Positions 1 through 12,700 of a stretch of 64,000 nt of DNA are shown piece after piece. The translations under genes and the position numbers were made by a program. The number at the start of each line of letters is the position of its first letter. Within the stretch, counting starts at the first letter, position 1. The notes beneath the pieces were generated by a model. That model saw only the letters and a list, made by a program, of their open reading frames with translations. It was not told the DNA's origin and made no database searches. This DNA comes from Ahaetulla prasina. Lineage: Eukaryota; Chordata; Lepidosauria; Squamata; Colubridae. The stretch spans positions 19,563,007 through 19,627,006 of the forward strand of contig NC_080542.1 of NCBI RefSeq assembly GCF_028640845.1, written 5' to 3'.

Positions 1-1591
1 TTGGTTTTGCAGAGCGTGGGGTGGGGGGATCTAAGTGGAGCTCCATGCTTGGGGCAGTGAAGAACTTGGATCGGACGGAAGGGTGGGCTTCATCAGGGCT
101 TGTAGTGGGGACATCAGCAGCCCTGCAGAATAACTGTTGTGTTGCTTCCAGAAATATATTCTTAAAATGCAGAGATCGTAGTTTACCGTTGTTTTTTTTT
201 TAAGCTTTAAAGCTTGATCCTTCTTGAGCCTGAGGCTGGGGGTGATTGCTCCTGCCCAAGGAGATACTTCCAGCTCTACGGAATCCTTTCCTTAATTCTA
301 TTTCTCATCATTCCAGACTTAATTTGGATCTCTCTTTTGAAAGGTCTTCTCAAGGTGGCATGATCAGGGTAGAATACAGAATAACCAGAGTTGGAAGGGA
401 CCTTGGAGGTCTTCTAGTCCAACCCCCGATTCAGGCAGGAAATCCTGTACCATTTCAGACAAATAGTTGTCCAATCTCTTAAAATCTTTCAATGATGGAG
501 CATTCACAACTTCTGGAGGTGAGACCTCAAACTGAAGTTTTAATGATGATTGTAATGATTAAAGGAGCCCCCCCCCCGTTTTCTCTTCCTGTTTTGAGTC
601 TTACGTTTTTAATGCACTCCTCTGCTAGAGGGGTGAGATGACAGCTCTTCGTGCTGAATGCTTGGTTGGAGAGCCCTATCCTCTTTTTGGTTTTATATTT
701 GATTTAAGACTTCTTGGTCTTCCCACCCTTCTTCCTGAAACCAGCTTTTAGGAGCATGACTAGCAAAGGGTGCCTGGCCTTGTTAGTTTACAAGAGGGCA
801 AAGGTCTGTGCATTGGGAAAACACAGACAGAAAGACAGAAAGGGGTGGAATGTCTTGAGGAAGAAACTTGCCATCTTATATACCCACCCCCCGCCGGTAT
901 ATTGGAGTTTTCATGCTTTTTTAGGAAGATATTCCCCAAGGAAAGTTGGTTAGCTGTGGTTACATCTGTGGCCCGGAAAAGCTACACTGACCATATTTTT
1001 GCTTGCCGGAATTTTAGAAGGAAAGCTGCAATACTTAGAATGTGCTAAAAGGAAGGGCTTGTCAAAATAGGAACCTCTGTCTAGTCCGATGTGTTAAGAT
1101 CCTTTTTAGTTACTCTTTGAAAAAAGGTTTAACTGTTTATGTGCAACCTTCAGGCCCACAACGTCCTTTCTGACAGATGTAGAAATATAACAGTATCAGT
1201 CAAAGGTGAGAAGTGAGATTTCCCCTCCCCCTTCTCTTCTGGAAGTAAATGTGGTTCTTGGAGCCAAAAAGAAAGAAGAAGAAAAGCATTATCTCCTTTT
1301 TGGTAGCTACACCCAGTCTTTGAGCTGCTTCTGAAACTTCCATTATCTTCTTCCATGAAAGCTGAAACCTTAAATACTCTTAATAGAAGAGGCATTAAAA
1401 TCAAGGCACTTGGGAATAGCGGTTCCTGGAATGTTTTGCACATGTATTTACATTTGTTTATCCTTTCAAGCCTGCAGTTGGGCAGGATGTCTGTAATAAG
1501 AAACAAAATAAGGAGATATAAAATGCTTTGCCCTCAGGGCTTATCCAGTCAGCAGTAGCATCGCTCAGTCCTGGAATATAAGAATAAAGTA
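1..1591. other. Non-coding sequence, no gene recognised
   Basis: Apart from a CR1-like fragment at 370-545 no coding exon with splice borders was recognised. The 5' exon of the PRSS8-like gene might lie here or beyond the window. Confidence 0.5.
370..545 (-). repeat. CR1-like LINE 3' end fragment
   Basis: Contains the conserved antisense segment GTTGGAAGGGACCTTGGAGG and CACAACTTCTGGAGGTGAG, shared with six other copies in the window. Confidence 0.8.
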
Positions 1592-1977
1592 CAGGTAGTC
1601 CTTGAGTTAAAATAGTTCATTCAGGGACCGTTCCAACTTACAATGGCACTGAAAAAAAGTGCCTTACATCCATCTTTTCACGTTGACAACCGTTGTTGCA
1701 GCCCTGAAGTCACATGATCAAAATTCAGATGCTTGGCAATTGGCTCATATTTATGACGGGTTGCAGTTTCCTGGAGTCATGTGATCCCCTTTTGTGACCT
1801 TACAAGCAAAGTCAGATTCACTTAACAACCATGGTACTAACTTATCAACTGCATGGATTCACTTAACAACTGTGGCAAGAAAGGTGGCAGAATGGGTCAA
1901 AACTCAAATTTACATTGGTTTCCCTTAGCAACAGAAATTTTGACATTGTGGTCGTAACTCGAGGATCTGGATTCAGG
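1592..1977. repeat. TA-flanked MITE (CAGGTAGTCC family)
   Basis: Starts CAGGTAGTCCTTGAG and carries the family landmarks GTCACATGATCAAAATTCAG and GGCAAGAAAGGT. Confidence 0.85.
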
Positions 1978-2765
1978 TAAACAGGATTCTTTTCTTTGCC
2001 TTGACCCACAACCTCCAAACTCTGTATTCAAAAATAATGGGTTATTATTTTCTGGGGTTTGCTGCTTCCTTGTATTTTAGGTTTTGCAAAGGGGAGAAGA
2101 ACAGTTTTACAAAATGTAAAACGCAAATTTAAATTACTTCCAGCAACTGAAACCTGCAAAAAAATTATTAGTCAATAAGAAGTCAAGTTATATCAGGTTG
2201 GGTCATGCATTGTGTTGAAACATGATGTGACTTGCTTAGTTTCAGCTTTGTGACATCCATGAACCCAGCTATCATGGCATGTAAATCAATGGTCATAGTT
2301 TATTGTTAAAGTTGAAACAAGGATATAATGGGTTGGTCAAACCATGGTTAAAACAATGATAATAGCGATTCAGCACAATGTTGAAGCTAGCACCTAATGG
2401 ATAGGGCTTCTTCTGGATTCTTATCTGGTGCCAAGGATTGAACTTAAGTCATTCTGCATACATTGTTGATTTTTAGTTTTCCCCTGTCACTTTTTGGTGG
2501 ATTGTGATGTCTGGCACTTAGTAAATGTGGTCCCCTTCGGGCTATTTTCTTCCAAGATTACATCCAAAACAGAGAATTTTCAGAAAATTCAGTTTTTTCT
2601 TGTGTTTTTGTTACCAACAGCAATGCAAAATTATAGGATGATTGTACCTGTTCTTGCTGAGAAAAAGAGCATTCGTTGAAATTCTGCCTCTCGGGTTTAC
2701 AATGAGGCAGAAAACGGTGGATGTTTCTTGGCCTTTTGTTTTCTTGAGTTAAAAAAAATGGTTTG

Positions 2766-3161
2766 CAGATAGTCCTCGACTTCAATAGTTCATTTAGTGA
2801 CTGTTCAGCATTACCACAGTACTCAAAAAAGTGACTTAGGATCGTTTTTCCCAGCTACGACCTTTGCATCATCCGCATGATCATGTGATCAAAATTTGGA
2901 TGCTTGGCAAGTAGTTCATATTTATGACCGTTGTTGTGTCCCGGGATCATGGGATCCCCTTTTATGACCTCCTGACAAGCAAAGTCAATGGGGAAGCCAC
3001 ATTTCACTTAACAACTGGGTTGCTAACTTATCAACTGAAGTGATTCACTTAAGAACGGAGGCACGAAAGGTCATAAAATGGGGCAAAACTCACCTAACAA
3101 ATGTTTCACTTCACAACAAAAACTTTGGGCTCACTTGTGATCGCAGGTTGAGGATTACCTG
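2766..3161. repeat. TA-flanked MITE (CAGGTAGTCC family)
   Basis: CAGATAGTCCTCGACTT at the left and GAGGATTACCTG at the right; nearly full length at 396 bp. Confidence 0.88.
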
Positions 3162-3251
3162 TATTGGAAACCAGCCATATCAGCATTTTAACACCCCTGA
3201 GGAGTGAAGTTGGGTGTCATTTGTTCACAACTAAAGCTGATGGCTCTTAGA

Positions 3252-3270
3252 ATAATAATAATAATAATAA
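3252..3270 (+). repeat. (AAT)n microsatellite, short
   Basis: About six ATA/AAT units. Confidence 0.8.
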
Positions 3271-3665
3271 AAAGCCTTGTAATGCGAATGTGTCCCTCAG
3301 GTGTTCAGTTCTTGCTAGGTTGAGCCCTGGGAGATGAGTTGGTGTGTAAGAGGGCATGGATAGGTCAGACTAGTTTCTTTCAATGACTTTTTCTCCTTCA
3401 GGGTGTGGCAGGCTTGAACGTCATGAACAGGTAACCTAACAAGTCAGCCTGGATCTGTTTTTAGACATCCTTGTTGCTCACTCAACCACAGTTTTGTCAT
3501 GAAAGATCAGATAGCAAGTTTGGCTTGGAGCCCTAGAAGTAGCTGCTGGATGTCAGCTGTGACATCTTTAAGGAGCTTTTCAGGGGTGTTATGTTGTGCT
3601 GAGGACTCTGTTGGGAGGTGGGAGCAGACTTACGGTATGTGACAACAAACCTGAGTCAGTGCTTA

Positions 3666-4240
3666 CAGTAGTGGCCAAAATTTTAGAAATCTTTTGGGTG
3701 AGAAAAGTGTATTTTTGAGGTTTGATGGCTAATAACACCGCTTTTTTGGGGGGAGTTTCAAGATAATCATATTCCACTGCTAGAATGGCCTTGGAATAGC
3801 CCAGATCTTAACTCAATGGAAAATTTATGGAACCGACTAAAGAAACTTGTTAGTTAGAAGCAACCCAGCAATAAAACCCAGTTAATAGAAGCAATCATTC
3901 AATCTTGGTTTCACATTATAACAACTGCAGAACTAAAAGACTTGGTTCACTTCATGGGAAGACATTGTAAGGCTGTAATTCATGCTAAAGGTTACCCAAC
4001 TAAATATTAACTGACTTGATCATTTTTGTATATCTCATTTTTTTACATGTTTCACTTTTCTTATAGTATAACTGCTATTCTAATAGCAAATCCTTCATAA
4101 AATTTATTGCATTACATTCGTGATTAAATTATCTTTCCATTGATATATAATTTTATGGTACTACTAAAAAAAAGTGGTGTTATTAGCTATTTTTAGAAAA
4201 TACTTTCCCCAAAAGGTTTCCACAATTTTGGCCACTACTG
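3666..4240 (+). mobile_element. Internally deleted Tc1/mariner-type element with transposase C-terminus
   Basis: Inverted ends start CAGTAGTGGCCAAAAT at 3666 and end with its complement at 4240. The inverted similarity extends about 90 bp inward. Between them, in plus orientation, is a transposase tail reading LLEWPWNSPDLNSMENLW and later HAKGYPTKY, with one in-frame stop. That is the catalytic-Glu region and C-terminus of a DD34E enzyme. The rest of the gene is deleted, so this is a non-autonomous derivative unrelated at its ends to the 27-kb element. Confidence 0.85.
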
Positions 4241-4788
4241 CAGACATAGCAGTAAATGCGATATCCCCACAAGAATGTTGTGGGTCCTTGTTTCACAATC
4301 TTACCATAGGAAATCAGGATGGTTGGGCCAAATATTTTTTTATGTTGCAGTAAAGCAGGGATCCCCAAATGCCAAGTGCCTTTGATGGATAGACATTGAC
4401 ATCCCATTGACCATACAGAGATCCTGCTGGATGGAAAAGGAGGAACAATAGCTGGTCAGAAAGGTTAATTTGATCCAGGCTTCAATGGAAGGCCTTATTC
4501 CCAAAATCCAACCAAGAGAGCACAATCAGGGATAGTGGGAAGGGGATCTCCAGCAAGGATGCCATGACTCAGACTTTGCAATCTGGAAAATGCAAGATGG
4601 GTTTTATTTAAACCCATTTTGATTATCTAGTTCAGCTTCTCTCTGTTTAGTAGCCTCCAGATGCGTTGGTCCCTGTTTTCCATTATCCCCAGCCAGCATT
4701 TGATTAAGAAAAGGTAATCTACCTGTCTCATGATACTCAGGTCCCAATCTTTTCAACAGAGGTACTGAGATTATGGAATGATTTAGCT

Positions 4789-4923
4789 CAGAGGTCTCCA
4801 ACCTTGGCAACTTTCAGCCTGGTGGACTTCAACTCCCAGAATTCCCCAGCCAGCTTTGCTGGCTGGGGGATTCTGGGAGTTGAAATTCGCCAGGCTGAAA
4901 GTTGCCAAGGTTGGAGACCTCTG
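4789..4923. repeat. Palindromic hAT MITE
   Basis: CAGAGGTCTCCAACCTTGGC to its complement. Nearly the whole 135 bp is one inverted repeat. Target duplication ATTTAGCT/ATTTAGCC. Confidence 0.92.
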
Positions 4924-5158
4924 ATTTAGCCTCATCATCTGCCCTAAGTTGTTCACCTCTAGTTTATCGAACTTATACAAATCTGTGCAAGGATTCTCGT
5001 CCTGCTCAAAAAAAAACCCTCCAGATTTCTGTAGCCCTATAATATTAGCAGTTTTCAAGAACTGAACAGGCATATTTGTACCAACGGAAGAGGATATTTG
5101 TGGCTCAGGGCTGAACTGTGGGATTGCTGGTGCTCTCTGAGTTTGTTCTGCAGATTCC

Positions 5159-5229
5159 TGCAGATGTTTCATTAACCCAACCTCAGATGCAGAAACATTC
5201 CTGCAGATGTTTCATTAACCCAACCTCAG
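5159..5229 (+). repeat. Short direct duplication
   Basis: CCTGCAGATGTTTCATTAAC and the following CCAACCTCAG occur twice, 43 bp apart. Confidence 0.85.
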
Positions 5230-5324
5230 TGGTGCTAGGTCTGAGGATATTCAGCACAAGCACTGATGATGTTACCTAGTTGGGTAATGAAATGTTTTCA
5301 AGAAAAAAAAAAGCCAAGTTCAGA

Positions 5325-5512
5325 TTGTCTGTGGAGATTCTCAGTCATCCAGGTCATGGTTGTCCCAAAGGTGCTTTTTCAAGAGGCAACAGGACTTTAT
5401 GTTTTTTCTTTGAAGACGTTTTGGATGAGAAGCGAAACTTCTACAAAGCAAAATCAGAAAGTCCAGTTGCCTCTTGAAAAAGCACCTTTGGGACAACCAC
5501 GCTCAGGGAACA
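5325..5512. repeat. Fold-back repeat (GATTCTCAGTCATCCAGG family)
   Basis: Left arm GTGGAGATTCTCAGTCATCC and TGTCCCAAAGGTGCTTTTTC is repeated inverted after a short centre (GAAAAAGCACCTTTGGGACA). Confidence 0.8.
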
Positions 5513-6299
5513 ACCCTCAGATTTATTTGTGGTTCAGCAATGGAATAGTTGAAACAACAGGAAAAAAAATACCATTTTTTCTCTCTGAAACTTCATGACT
5601 CTATGAAGAGGGGGGGGGAGGTTTCATTCCCCATTTGTAAGAATTTTGTCTCACTTCACCTCCCACGTTCTGAGTTCAGCCACTTTTGCAGGGCTTGCAG
5701 AAGATAAGGTGGCTTGATGACTTTGCAGCTCCCCTTCGTAAGAATTGCTTCAAAATGTTTTTTGTTTATTTATCCAATTTGTTTGCCATTTTGCTGTGAG
5801 GTATGTATTGCACATAGAACCAAGCTTATCCCGGTCCCCACAAACCATTTCTAGGTAGAGAACATAATTTTTGGAAAAGGAGTGAACCACCCTCAGAGTA
5901 ATTGGGAAGGTCCCCTCTGAGGAGGAACAGATGTTCTGGAATTCTCTGCAATGTTCTATTGCACATGCACAAACCAATCAGACACAAGCGATATGAAATA
6001 AGGAGATGAATGGGTGCGGTTGATTTGATTATCAGAGATCCCCTCATCTGGAATACTTGTTTATTTAATATTTTTATTAAATAAGAATGGGAAATCTGAT
6101 CTATAGACCCATTATGTAAGGGAAGGAGAATCTTTATTTTATTCTTTTATTCTTGTTGATAAACAAAATAAATATATATAACAAAAAGAGGATGTAGATG
6201 GGTGTAGATATATGTAAGTAATATATTATCACCTTTGCGTGGAGCAGAACTGGGGATATTTTGACACTGCAGGATTGGGACAGTAAAGTGATTCAATGA

Positions 6300-6845
6300 T
6301 CATGTGAAGTGTTAATAGCACTTTATAATGTCTTGGTAAGGCCACACTTGGAATACTGCAACCCACTTTGGTCACACGATGTAAAAAGGATGTGGAGACT
6401 CTAGAAAGAGTGCAGAGAAGAGCAACAAAGATGATTAGGGGACTGGAGGCTAAAACACAAAGAGCAGTTACAGGAACTGGGTATGTCTAGTTTAATGAAA
6501 AGAAGGACTAGGGTAGACATGATAGCAGTGTTCCAATACCTCAGGGGTTGCCACAAAGAAGAGGGAGTCAAGCTATTCTTCAAAGCACCTGAAGGCCGGA
6601 CAAGAAGCAATGGGTGGAAACTAATCAAGGAAAGAACCAGTCTAGAACTAAGGAGAAATTTCCTGACAGTCAGAACAATGAATCAGTGGAATGACTTACT
6701 TCCAAAAGTCATGGATGCGCCAATACTGGAAATTTTTAAGAAGAGATTGGGCAACCATTTGTCTGAAATGGTATAGTGTTCCTGTCTGAGCAAGGGGTTG
6801 GACTAGAAGACCTCCAAGGTCCCGTCCAACTATGCTATTCTGTTA
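6300..6845 (+). repeat. CR1-like LINE 3' region
   Basis: Has the shared order: GGCCACACTTGGAATACTGC, AGAGTGCAGAGAAGAGCAAC, GACATGATAGCAGTGTTCCA, then the end CCTCCAAGGTCCCGTCCAAC. A 97-codon open stretch inside (6483-6776) recurs in the copy at 8.3 kb. Confidence 0.85.
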
Positions 6846-7131
6846 AACTGCTCTTGAAAGATTGAATATTGAAAAGGTTCCAGAAGTGCCCTTGTTCTTT
6901 GCTGATGCATCTTCTTGCTTGTTTTGCTAATCACGGTGCAGGCATGAGGGGGTTAGTGATGAAATGAAAACTGAAAAAGCAGATTTGGTCATGTTTCCTA
7001 TGTTCCTAATGCCTCTGCAGTTGGAATGGACTTCAGAGGAGTTTGGTGTGGATCTTTGCTGGCTGAAGAACTCTGGGAGTTGAAATCCACAAGTCTTAAA
7101 AGAGCCAAGTTTGCAGACCCCTGCTGTAGGA

Positions 7132-7410
7132 CATGGGAGTCAAACTTGATTGAGGGCCACATCAAGCTTGTATTTGACCTCTGGGGAGCCAGGGTGGGCA
7201 TGGCCAGCTCGACATCACTCCTGTCAGGGGTGCCTGTGGCAGTTCAAGCCGTTTTCACTGGCAGGGAGTTGCAGGCCGTGGCAGCTGAAAACGGAGCTCG
7301 AGAAGCTGTTTTCGCTGGCAGAAGCACTGCAAGCTGGTCCTTTGCTGTTTCCAGGGTAGACCCGTGGGCCAGATTTAAGTACCCTGAAGGTCTTGAGTTT
7401 GGCACCCTTG
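7132..7410. repeat. hAT MITE, TGTCAAACTT end type
   Basis: CATGGGAGTCAAACTTGA to GAGTTTGGCACCCTTG, target duplication CTGTAGGA/ACCTAGGA (imperfect). It carries GC-rich internal repeats around GTTTTCACTGGCAG. Confidence 0.7.
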
Positions 7411-7712
7411 ACCTAGGACAACTCATCATGGCTAACTCACTGCGGGACAAGAGTTAAACTATTATTTAAGAAATGGCGGAATAGAATCGTTAAAGGAGGG
7501 ACAAAATGAAATATGGATGACAGAAATTAAAGTAAATATTTAATTATTTGAAATAATTACATTGAATTATCGAATTGTCGTGGCAAGTTGTTGCATTCCG
7601 GGTTTGGTGTAGTCTCACAAGGCAGGAAATAAATACTTAGGAAGCAAAGTTACCCCAAGAAAAATCTGGCCAGGAGCAGAGAGAGAGAGAGACTAACTCA
7701 GATTCCTTAGAG

Positions 7713-7908
7713 CAGTGGTCACCAACCAGTGGTCCGTGGACCACTGATGGTCCATGGGAAAATTTTTGTGGTTCATAGAAAAATTATTTGCATTTTTTAT
7801 ATAGCAGTAAATACTATTTTTCTTTTTAAAAAATTCATATTAGTGGCCCACAGGATTTAAAATTATGAATTTAGTGGTCCCTGAGGTCTAAAAGGTTGGT
7901 GACCCCTG
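7713..7908. repeat. hAT MITE, TGGTCACCAACC end type
   Basis: CAGTGGTCACCAACCAGTGG to GGTTGGTGACCCCTG, 196 bp. Target duplication CCTTAGAG/CTTTAGAG. Confidence 0.88.
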
Positions 7909-8282
7909 CTTTAGAGCAACCTCAGAAGGAAACTTAGGAAAAGCCCACGAGAAATCCCCTTTCTTTTTCCATCAGGATGATGATATCTCTTGGAGTTATT
8001 TCTAAAATGAAAAGTACACGGGCTTTGGTACAGTTTGGTTTGGGACTTTTGCCCTAGAAAGGGCTGTGGCTTTACCTTAACTTTATAGTTTATGATCTAT
8101 TTCCTGCATCTTTCACAATACACACAATGCATGGCAGCTTCCTTCACGGATGCTTCTGTTGGATTGCTACCTGTTGCCCTGCTGTTCAAGGCAAAGGAGT
8201 TTGGGAACATAACCTGAGTGGGTTCTTAGGTGCAGCATGCTCCATACATTTCTTCCAAAATGCTCTTAAATAAAAATAAGGC

Positions 8283-8700
8283 CTGGAGACTAAAATCTAT
8301 GAAGAACAGCTGCAAGATTTGGGTTTGGTTAATCTAAAGAAAAGAAGAATTAGGGGTGACATGATAGCAGTATTCCAGTACTTGAGGGGCTGCCACAAAG
8401 AAGAGGGGGTCAGATTATTCTCCAAAGCACCTGAGGGCAGGACAAGAAACAATGGTTGGAAACTAATCAAAGAGAGAAGCAACGTGGAATTAAGGAGAAT
8501 CTTCGTAACAGTGAGGACAATTAACCAGTGGAACAGCTTGCCTTCAGAAATCATGAATGCTCCATCACTGGATGTTTTTAAGAAGAAACTAGAGTCTCTA
8601 CGGTCACTTATCTGAAATATTATAGGTTCTCCTGCTTGAGCAGGGGGCTGGACTAGAAGACCTCCAAGGTCCCTTCCATCTCGCTCATTCTATTGTCCTA
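8283..8700 (+). repeat. CR1-like LINE 3' region
   Basis: Same family as 6300-6845, starting further 3'. It ends CCTCCAAGGTCCCTTCCATC near 8680. Confidence 0.85.
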
Positions 8701-8818
8701 AAAGTTGTGTGGCTCAGCATTGGGCCCAAATTAAGGCCAGTTTTGGATCAAAGAGTTAAGGCCATATGGTCAGCAGAATCAAGGGGAAATTGGCTTCCTG
8801 TGGACATTAGGTGTGGAC

Positions 8819-8935
8819 CAGGTGTTTGCAAACTTGGCTCTTTTAAGGCTTTAAGCAAAGCTGGCTGAGGAACTCTGGGAGTTGAAGTCCACAAGTCTTA
8901 AAAGAGCCAGGTTTGCAGACCCCTGGCATAGACAA
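8819..8935. repeat. hAT MITE with CAGGTGTTTGCAAAC ends
   Basis: Shares the GGGAGTTGAAGTCCAC centre with the palindromic family but has different ends (TTTGCAGACCCCTG). A right-hand half of a like element is at about 7020-7123. Confidence 0.75.
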
Positions 8936-8949
8936 TTCTCAATGTTCAG

Positions 8950-9430
8950 CTATTTCTTTAGTGATTTGTTTGTTTAGTGCTGTTGTAACCACTCAAGGTT
9001 ACAACAGCACTGGAAAAAATGACTTATGACTGTTTTTCACACTTATGACGATTGCAGTATCTCCATGGTCATGTGATCAAATTTTAGCCACTTGGCAACA
9101 GGCTCAAATTTATGACGGTTGCACTGTCCCAGAGACATTCTGATGAGCAAATTCAGTGGGTAAAGCCAGATTCACTTACACCAAGTTACTAATTTAATGA
9201 TTGCAGTGATTCGCTTAACAACTCTGGCAAGAAAGGTCGTAAAAAAGGGTAAAACTCATCTAGGAACTCTCTTGCTTATTTTGGGCTCATTTATGGTCAT
9301 AGGTTATGACCATAATGCAGCCTGCCCATCATGGTTAAACCTTGTGATGGTAGTCCATCAGGTTACCCATGTGACAAATCCAATTTTACGACTTTTTGTG
9401 ATGGTCATTAAGTGGAGGCTATAGTTGTTA
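8950..9430. repeat. Degraded MITE, CAGGTAGTCC family
   Basis: Internal landmarks GACTGTTTTTCACACTTATG and GGCAAGAAAGGTCGTAAAA are clear; ends are eroded. Confidence 0.65.
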
Positions 9431-9769
9431 AATGAAGCGGTGGTTTGCTATGAGCGTAGCTTTTCTGAAAACCGGAAATAAACACTGCTTTTCCACAAAA
9501 TGCTCATAAAATACAGGTGACTGTGGGACCCTAACCCATATGAAATGAACGCTGGAACGCTGCATCTGGATCGTAAATATCCTTAGTTAGTTCCGCCATA
9601 ACTGAGCAACCGTAAGCTGAAGACTACCTATATACTAATAGGAAAAGGAGTTTCCTAGAAACCACTTTCCATAAAGAGGTGTAATTAATACATTACCAGG
9701 TATCTTTATGTCCTTCTAATATTGTTTTCTTCTTCTTTTTCATGTTTGTTTCCCGTTCCTATTCTGCAG

Positions 9770-9793
9770 TCATGAAAGAGGCCAGCGCACAAA
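9770..9793 (+). CDS. PRSS8: PRSS8-like micro-exon (propeptide), 24 nt
   Basis: This 24-nt segment lies between an acceptor ending TTCTGCAG and a donor GTAAGAG. It is phase 1 on both sides and reads (x)MKEASAQ(M) into the next exon. A very short propeptide exon between signal and catalytic exons is usual in prostasin/tryptase-type genes. Support comes from phase and splice sites only, so it is a prediction. Confidence 0.6.
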
Positions 9794-12700
9794 GTAAGAG
9801 ATTCATGAATGTTCCACATTCTGCCTATCTTCTTACCTTTCCTTTTTTTCGCTGGTTAATTGAATTCTGCCCTCTACTCTTCAAATCCCGATTTGCTTCT
9901 GTTTCTAACAATCGTGGTTTAATGATAATACACCTTTCTATGGAAATCCTCGATTCTATGACTTTTTTCAAAATAGGATTATCTATTCTTGGCCTTCCCA
10001 GATTGAAGTGACAAAGTGCACATACTTTCCACACGTTACCTTTTCAGCAATAGGAAGGCACTGTTAAAATAAAGATCAGATATTTCCTAGCTTTTGATCA
10101 TCTTTCTTATTAACTTCCCCTGGAACAGAAACATACTCCTAATTTATCCCATGGCTGTACTTGACGGCCAGCAATGAACGAAACAAATACCATGAATTCT
10201 AGAATAAGCTTTTCCATCCACCCACCCCCCACTCATGAAAATATCATCTGTCTGCAGTGTTGTGTGGGGTGCCTGCCCTGGGACGGATCGTGGGCGGTTC
10301 TAATGCTCAAAATGGACAGTGGCCATGGCAGGCCAACCTGAACTTCAATGGTCATCATGCCTGTGGGGCAACCCTCATTGCCCCCCAGTGGTTGGTTTCA
10401 GCTGCACATTGCTTCCCAAAGTAAGTCAAGTATCTTTCAAAGTTTGGTTACTAGTGGTGAAGGCTCCAGGCTAGAAACCAGGAGACTGTGAGTTCTAGTC
10501 CCGCCTTAGGCATGAAAGCTGGCTGGGTGACTTTGGGCGGATCTCTAGGAGACCATGAGTTCTAATCCCATCTTAGTTTTGAAAGCTAACTAGGTGACTT
10601 TGGGCCAATCATTCTCTCTCAGCCTAACCCACCTCAAAGCATAGTTGTGAACAAAGTAGTAGTAGGAAAGTACAGGTAGTCCTCCACTTATAACAGTTTG
10701 CTTAGTGACCATTCAAAGTTTACAACAGCACTGTAAGGAGTGACCTGTGACCATTTTTCATATTTATGACTGTTGCAGCATCCCCATGGTCACATGATTC
10801 AAATTCAGATGCTCGGAAACTGGTTCATACTTATGACTGGTTCTGGGTCCCACGATCATGGGATCGCCTTTTGAGTCCTTTCTGACAAGCAAAGTCAACA
10901 GGGGAAAAGTGAGATTCACTTAACAACCGGGTTACTAAGCCAGCAACTGCAGGGATTTCACGCAGCAAGAAAAGTCGTAACATGGGGCAAAACTCACTCA
11001 ACTCACTTTTCACTTAGCAACATAAATGTGGGGCTCGGTTGTGGTTGTAGGGCGAGGACTACCTGTATGTTCACCACCTTGAGCGATTTGTAAAAATAAT
11101 AAAGCTGAGATGAAAAAAAATATCTAAAAAAAGATGTGGGTATTAGAAAACAGACCCCCATGCTGCTAGCTTCCTTATAGAGAAAGTTTCAAGGCTGCTG
11201 GATTCGGTATCCCAAACCTTGATAATTAATGCATGTGGCATTGTGGAGTTTGTAGTATGCAGTCAATGGGAGATTCCAGCTCTCTCATTACAGTGTGTGA
11301 CTGCTTGGTCATCACCACTGCTGCTGTTAATCATTGAGCGTTTCCAAACCCTTTGGATCTACAGATTAGTCCTCACGTTATGACCACAGCGGAGCCCCAG
11401 AACTTCTCTTACTAAGTGAGACATTTCTTAAGTGATTTTTTAATCCCTTTTATGATCTTCCTTGCCGGAACTGTTAAGGAAGTCCCTGCCATTGTTAAGT
11501 TAGCTGACAAGGTCATTAAGTGAACCTGGCTTCCCCGTTGACTTTGCTTGGCAGAAGGTCGCAAAAGGGGATCACATGACCCCACGGACACTGCAACCAT
11601 CATAAATGTGAACCATGTTGCCAAGCATCCGAATTCCGATCATGTGACAAATGGGGATGCCGCAGTGGTTGTTAAATGTGAAAAACAGTCACAAGTCACT
11701 TTTTCAGTGCCATTGTAACTTCGAACGGTCACTAAATAAACAGTTGTAAGTCAAGGACAATATGTACAGTTTGGTTTATGGCTGTGTGTCATACTAGCTT
11801 AATGCTGGCTTACAGTAAAGAAGGATATATTTAAGCATTGGTGGGGCAGATGGAAACTCAGGTGGATTATTATTGTCTTCTTGCCATGCGTGGGTAATTG
11901 TGAATCTGTTTGGCCCTTGCTGGGAAGAGAAGAGTGGGGCCTTTCATGCATTTGGGATGATCTTACAAACTTAGAAATGATGCAAACCCCCCTTCCTCTC
12001 TACAGGGGGAATGACATCCAGTTGTATGAAGTGACCCTGGGGTCCTACCAGCTGAAAAACCCCTCGCCAGATATCCAAGTGACGCAAATAGACCAAGTGG
12101 TTAAGCATCCTGATTTCAATGAAGACGAAGGCTCTCAAGGAGACATTGCCCTGGTGAAACTCAAAGACTCAATTCCGTATTCTCGGACCATACGACCGAT
12201 CTGCCTGCCTGCCTCTTCAGTCAGCTTCCCGCAAGGCATGACGTGCACCGTCACAGGCTGGGGGAATGTCCATGAATCTAGTAAGGACCAAAGATTTTCA
12301 CCTGGAGATTTCATCTAGGGCTGTCATCCCTATTCTTTGCCAAACCCTTAGTGGCCTCGGATGGTGTGGTATTATAAATCTCAGAATTTCTCATCAGCTG
12401 GCTGGATAAATGTGGCACTTGTGGCTTCATTTGCGCCCAAAGGATGGCATGCTTTGTTTTATTTTCTGATTTAAAGCATGCAAAGATGCTGATATACCTA
12501 AAATGGTGAACCATTTCTGCACAGGTAGTCCACAACTTACAACAGCTCATTCACTGACTGTTCAGACTTAACTACGGCATTGAAAAAAAGTGACTTATGA
12601 CCTTTTTCACATTTATGACCTTTGCAGGAGCCCCATGATCATGTGATCAAAATTCAGATGCTTGGCAGCTGGTCCATGCTTATGAGCGTTGCTGTGTCCC

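Noticed and set aside
4789..4923. Palindromes as terminators or miRNA genes
   Set aside because: At least five near-identical copies with 8-bp target duplications show these are hAT MITEs.
6483..6776. 97-residue frame, also seen at 8319-8615
   Set aside because: Recurrent because both lie in the same CR1-like 3' region; no gene of its own.
8131..8215. ATG with a short hydrophobic run as the PRSS8 signal exon
   Set aside because: MAASFTDASVGLLPVALLF is signal-like, but no GT donor follows in the needed phase; only a GC donor would serve. Too weak to annotate.
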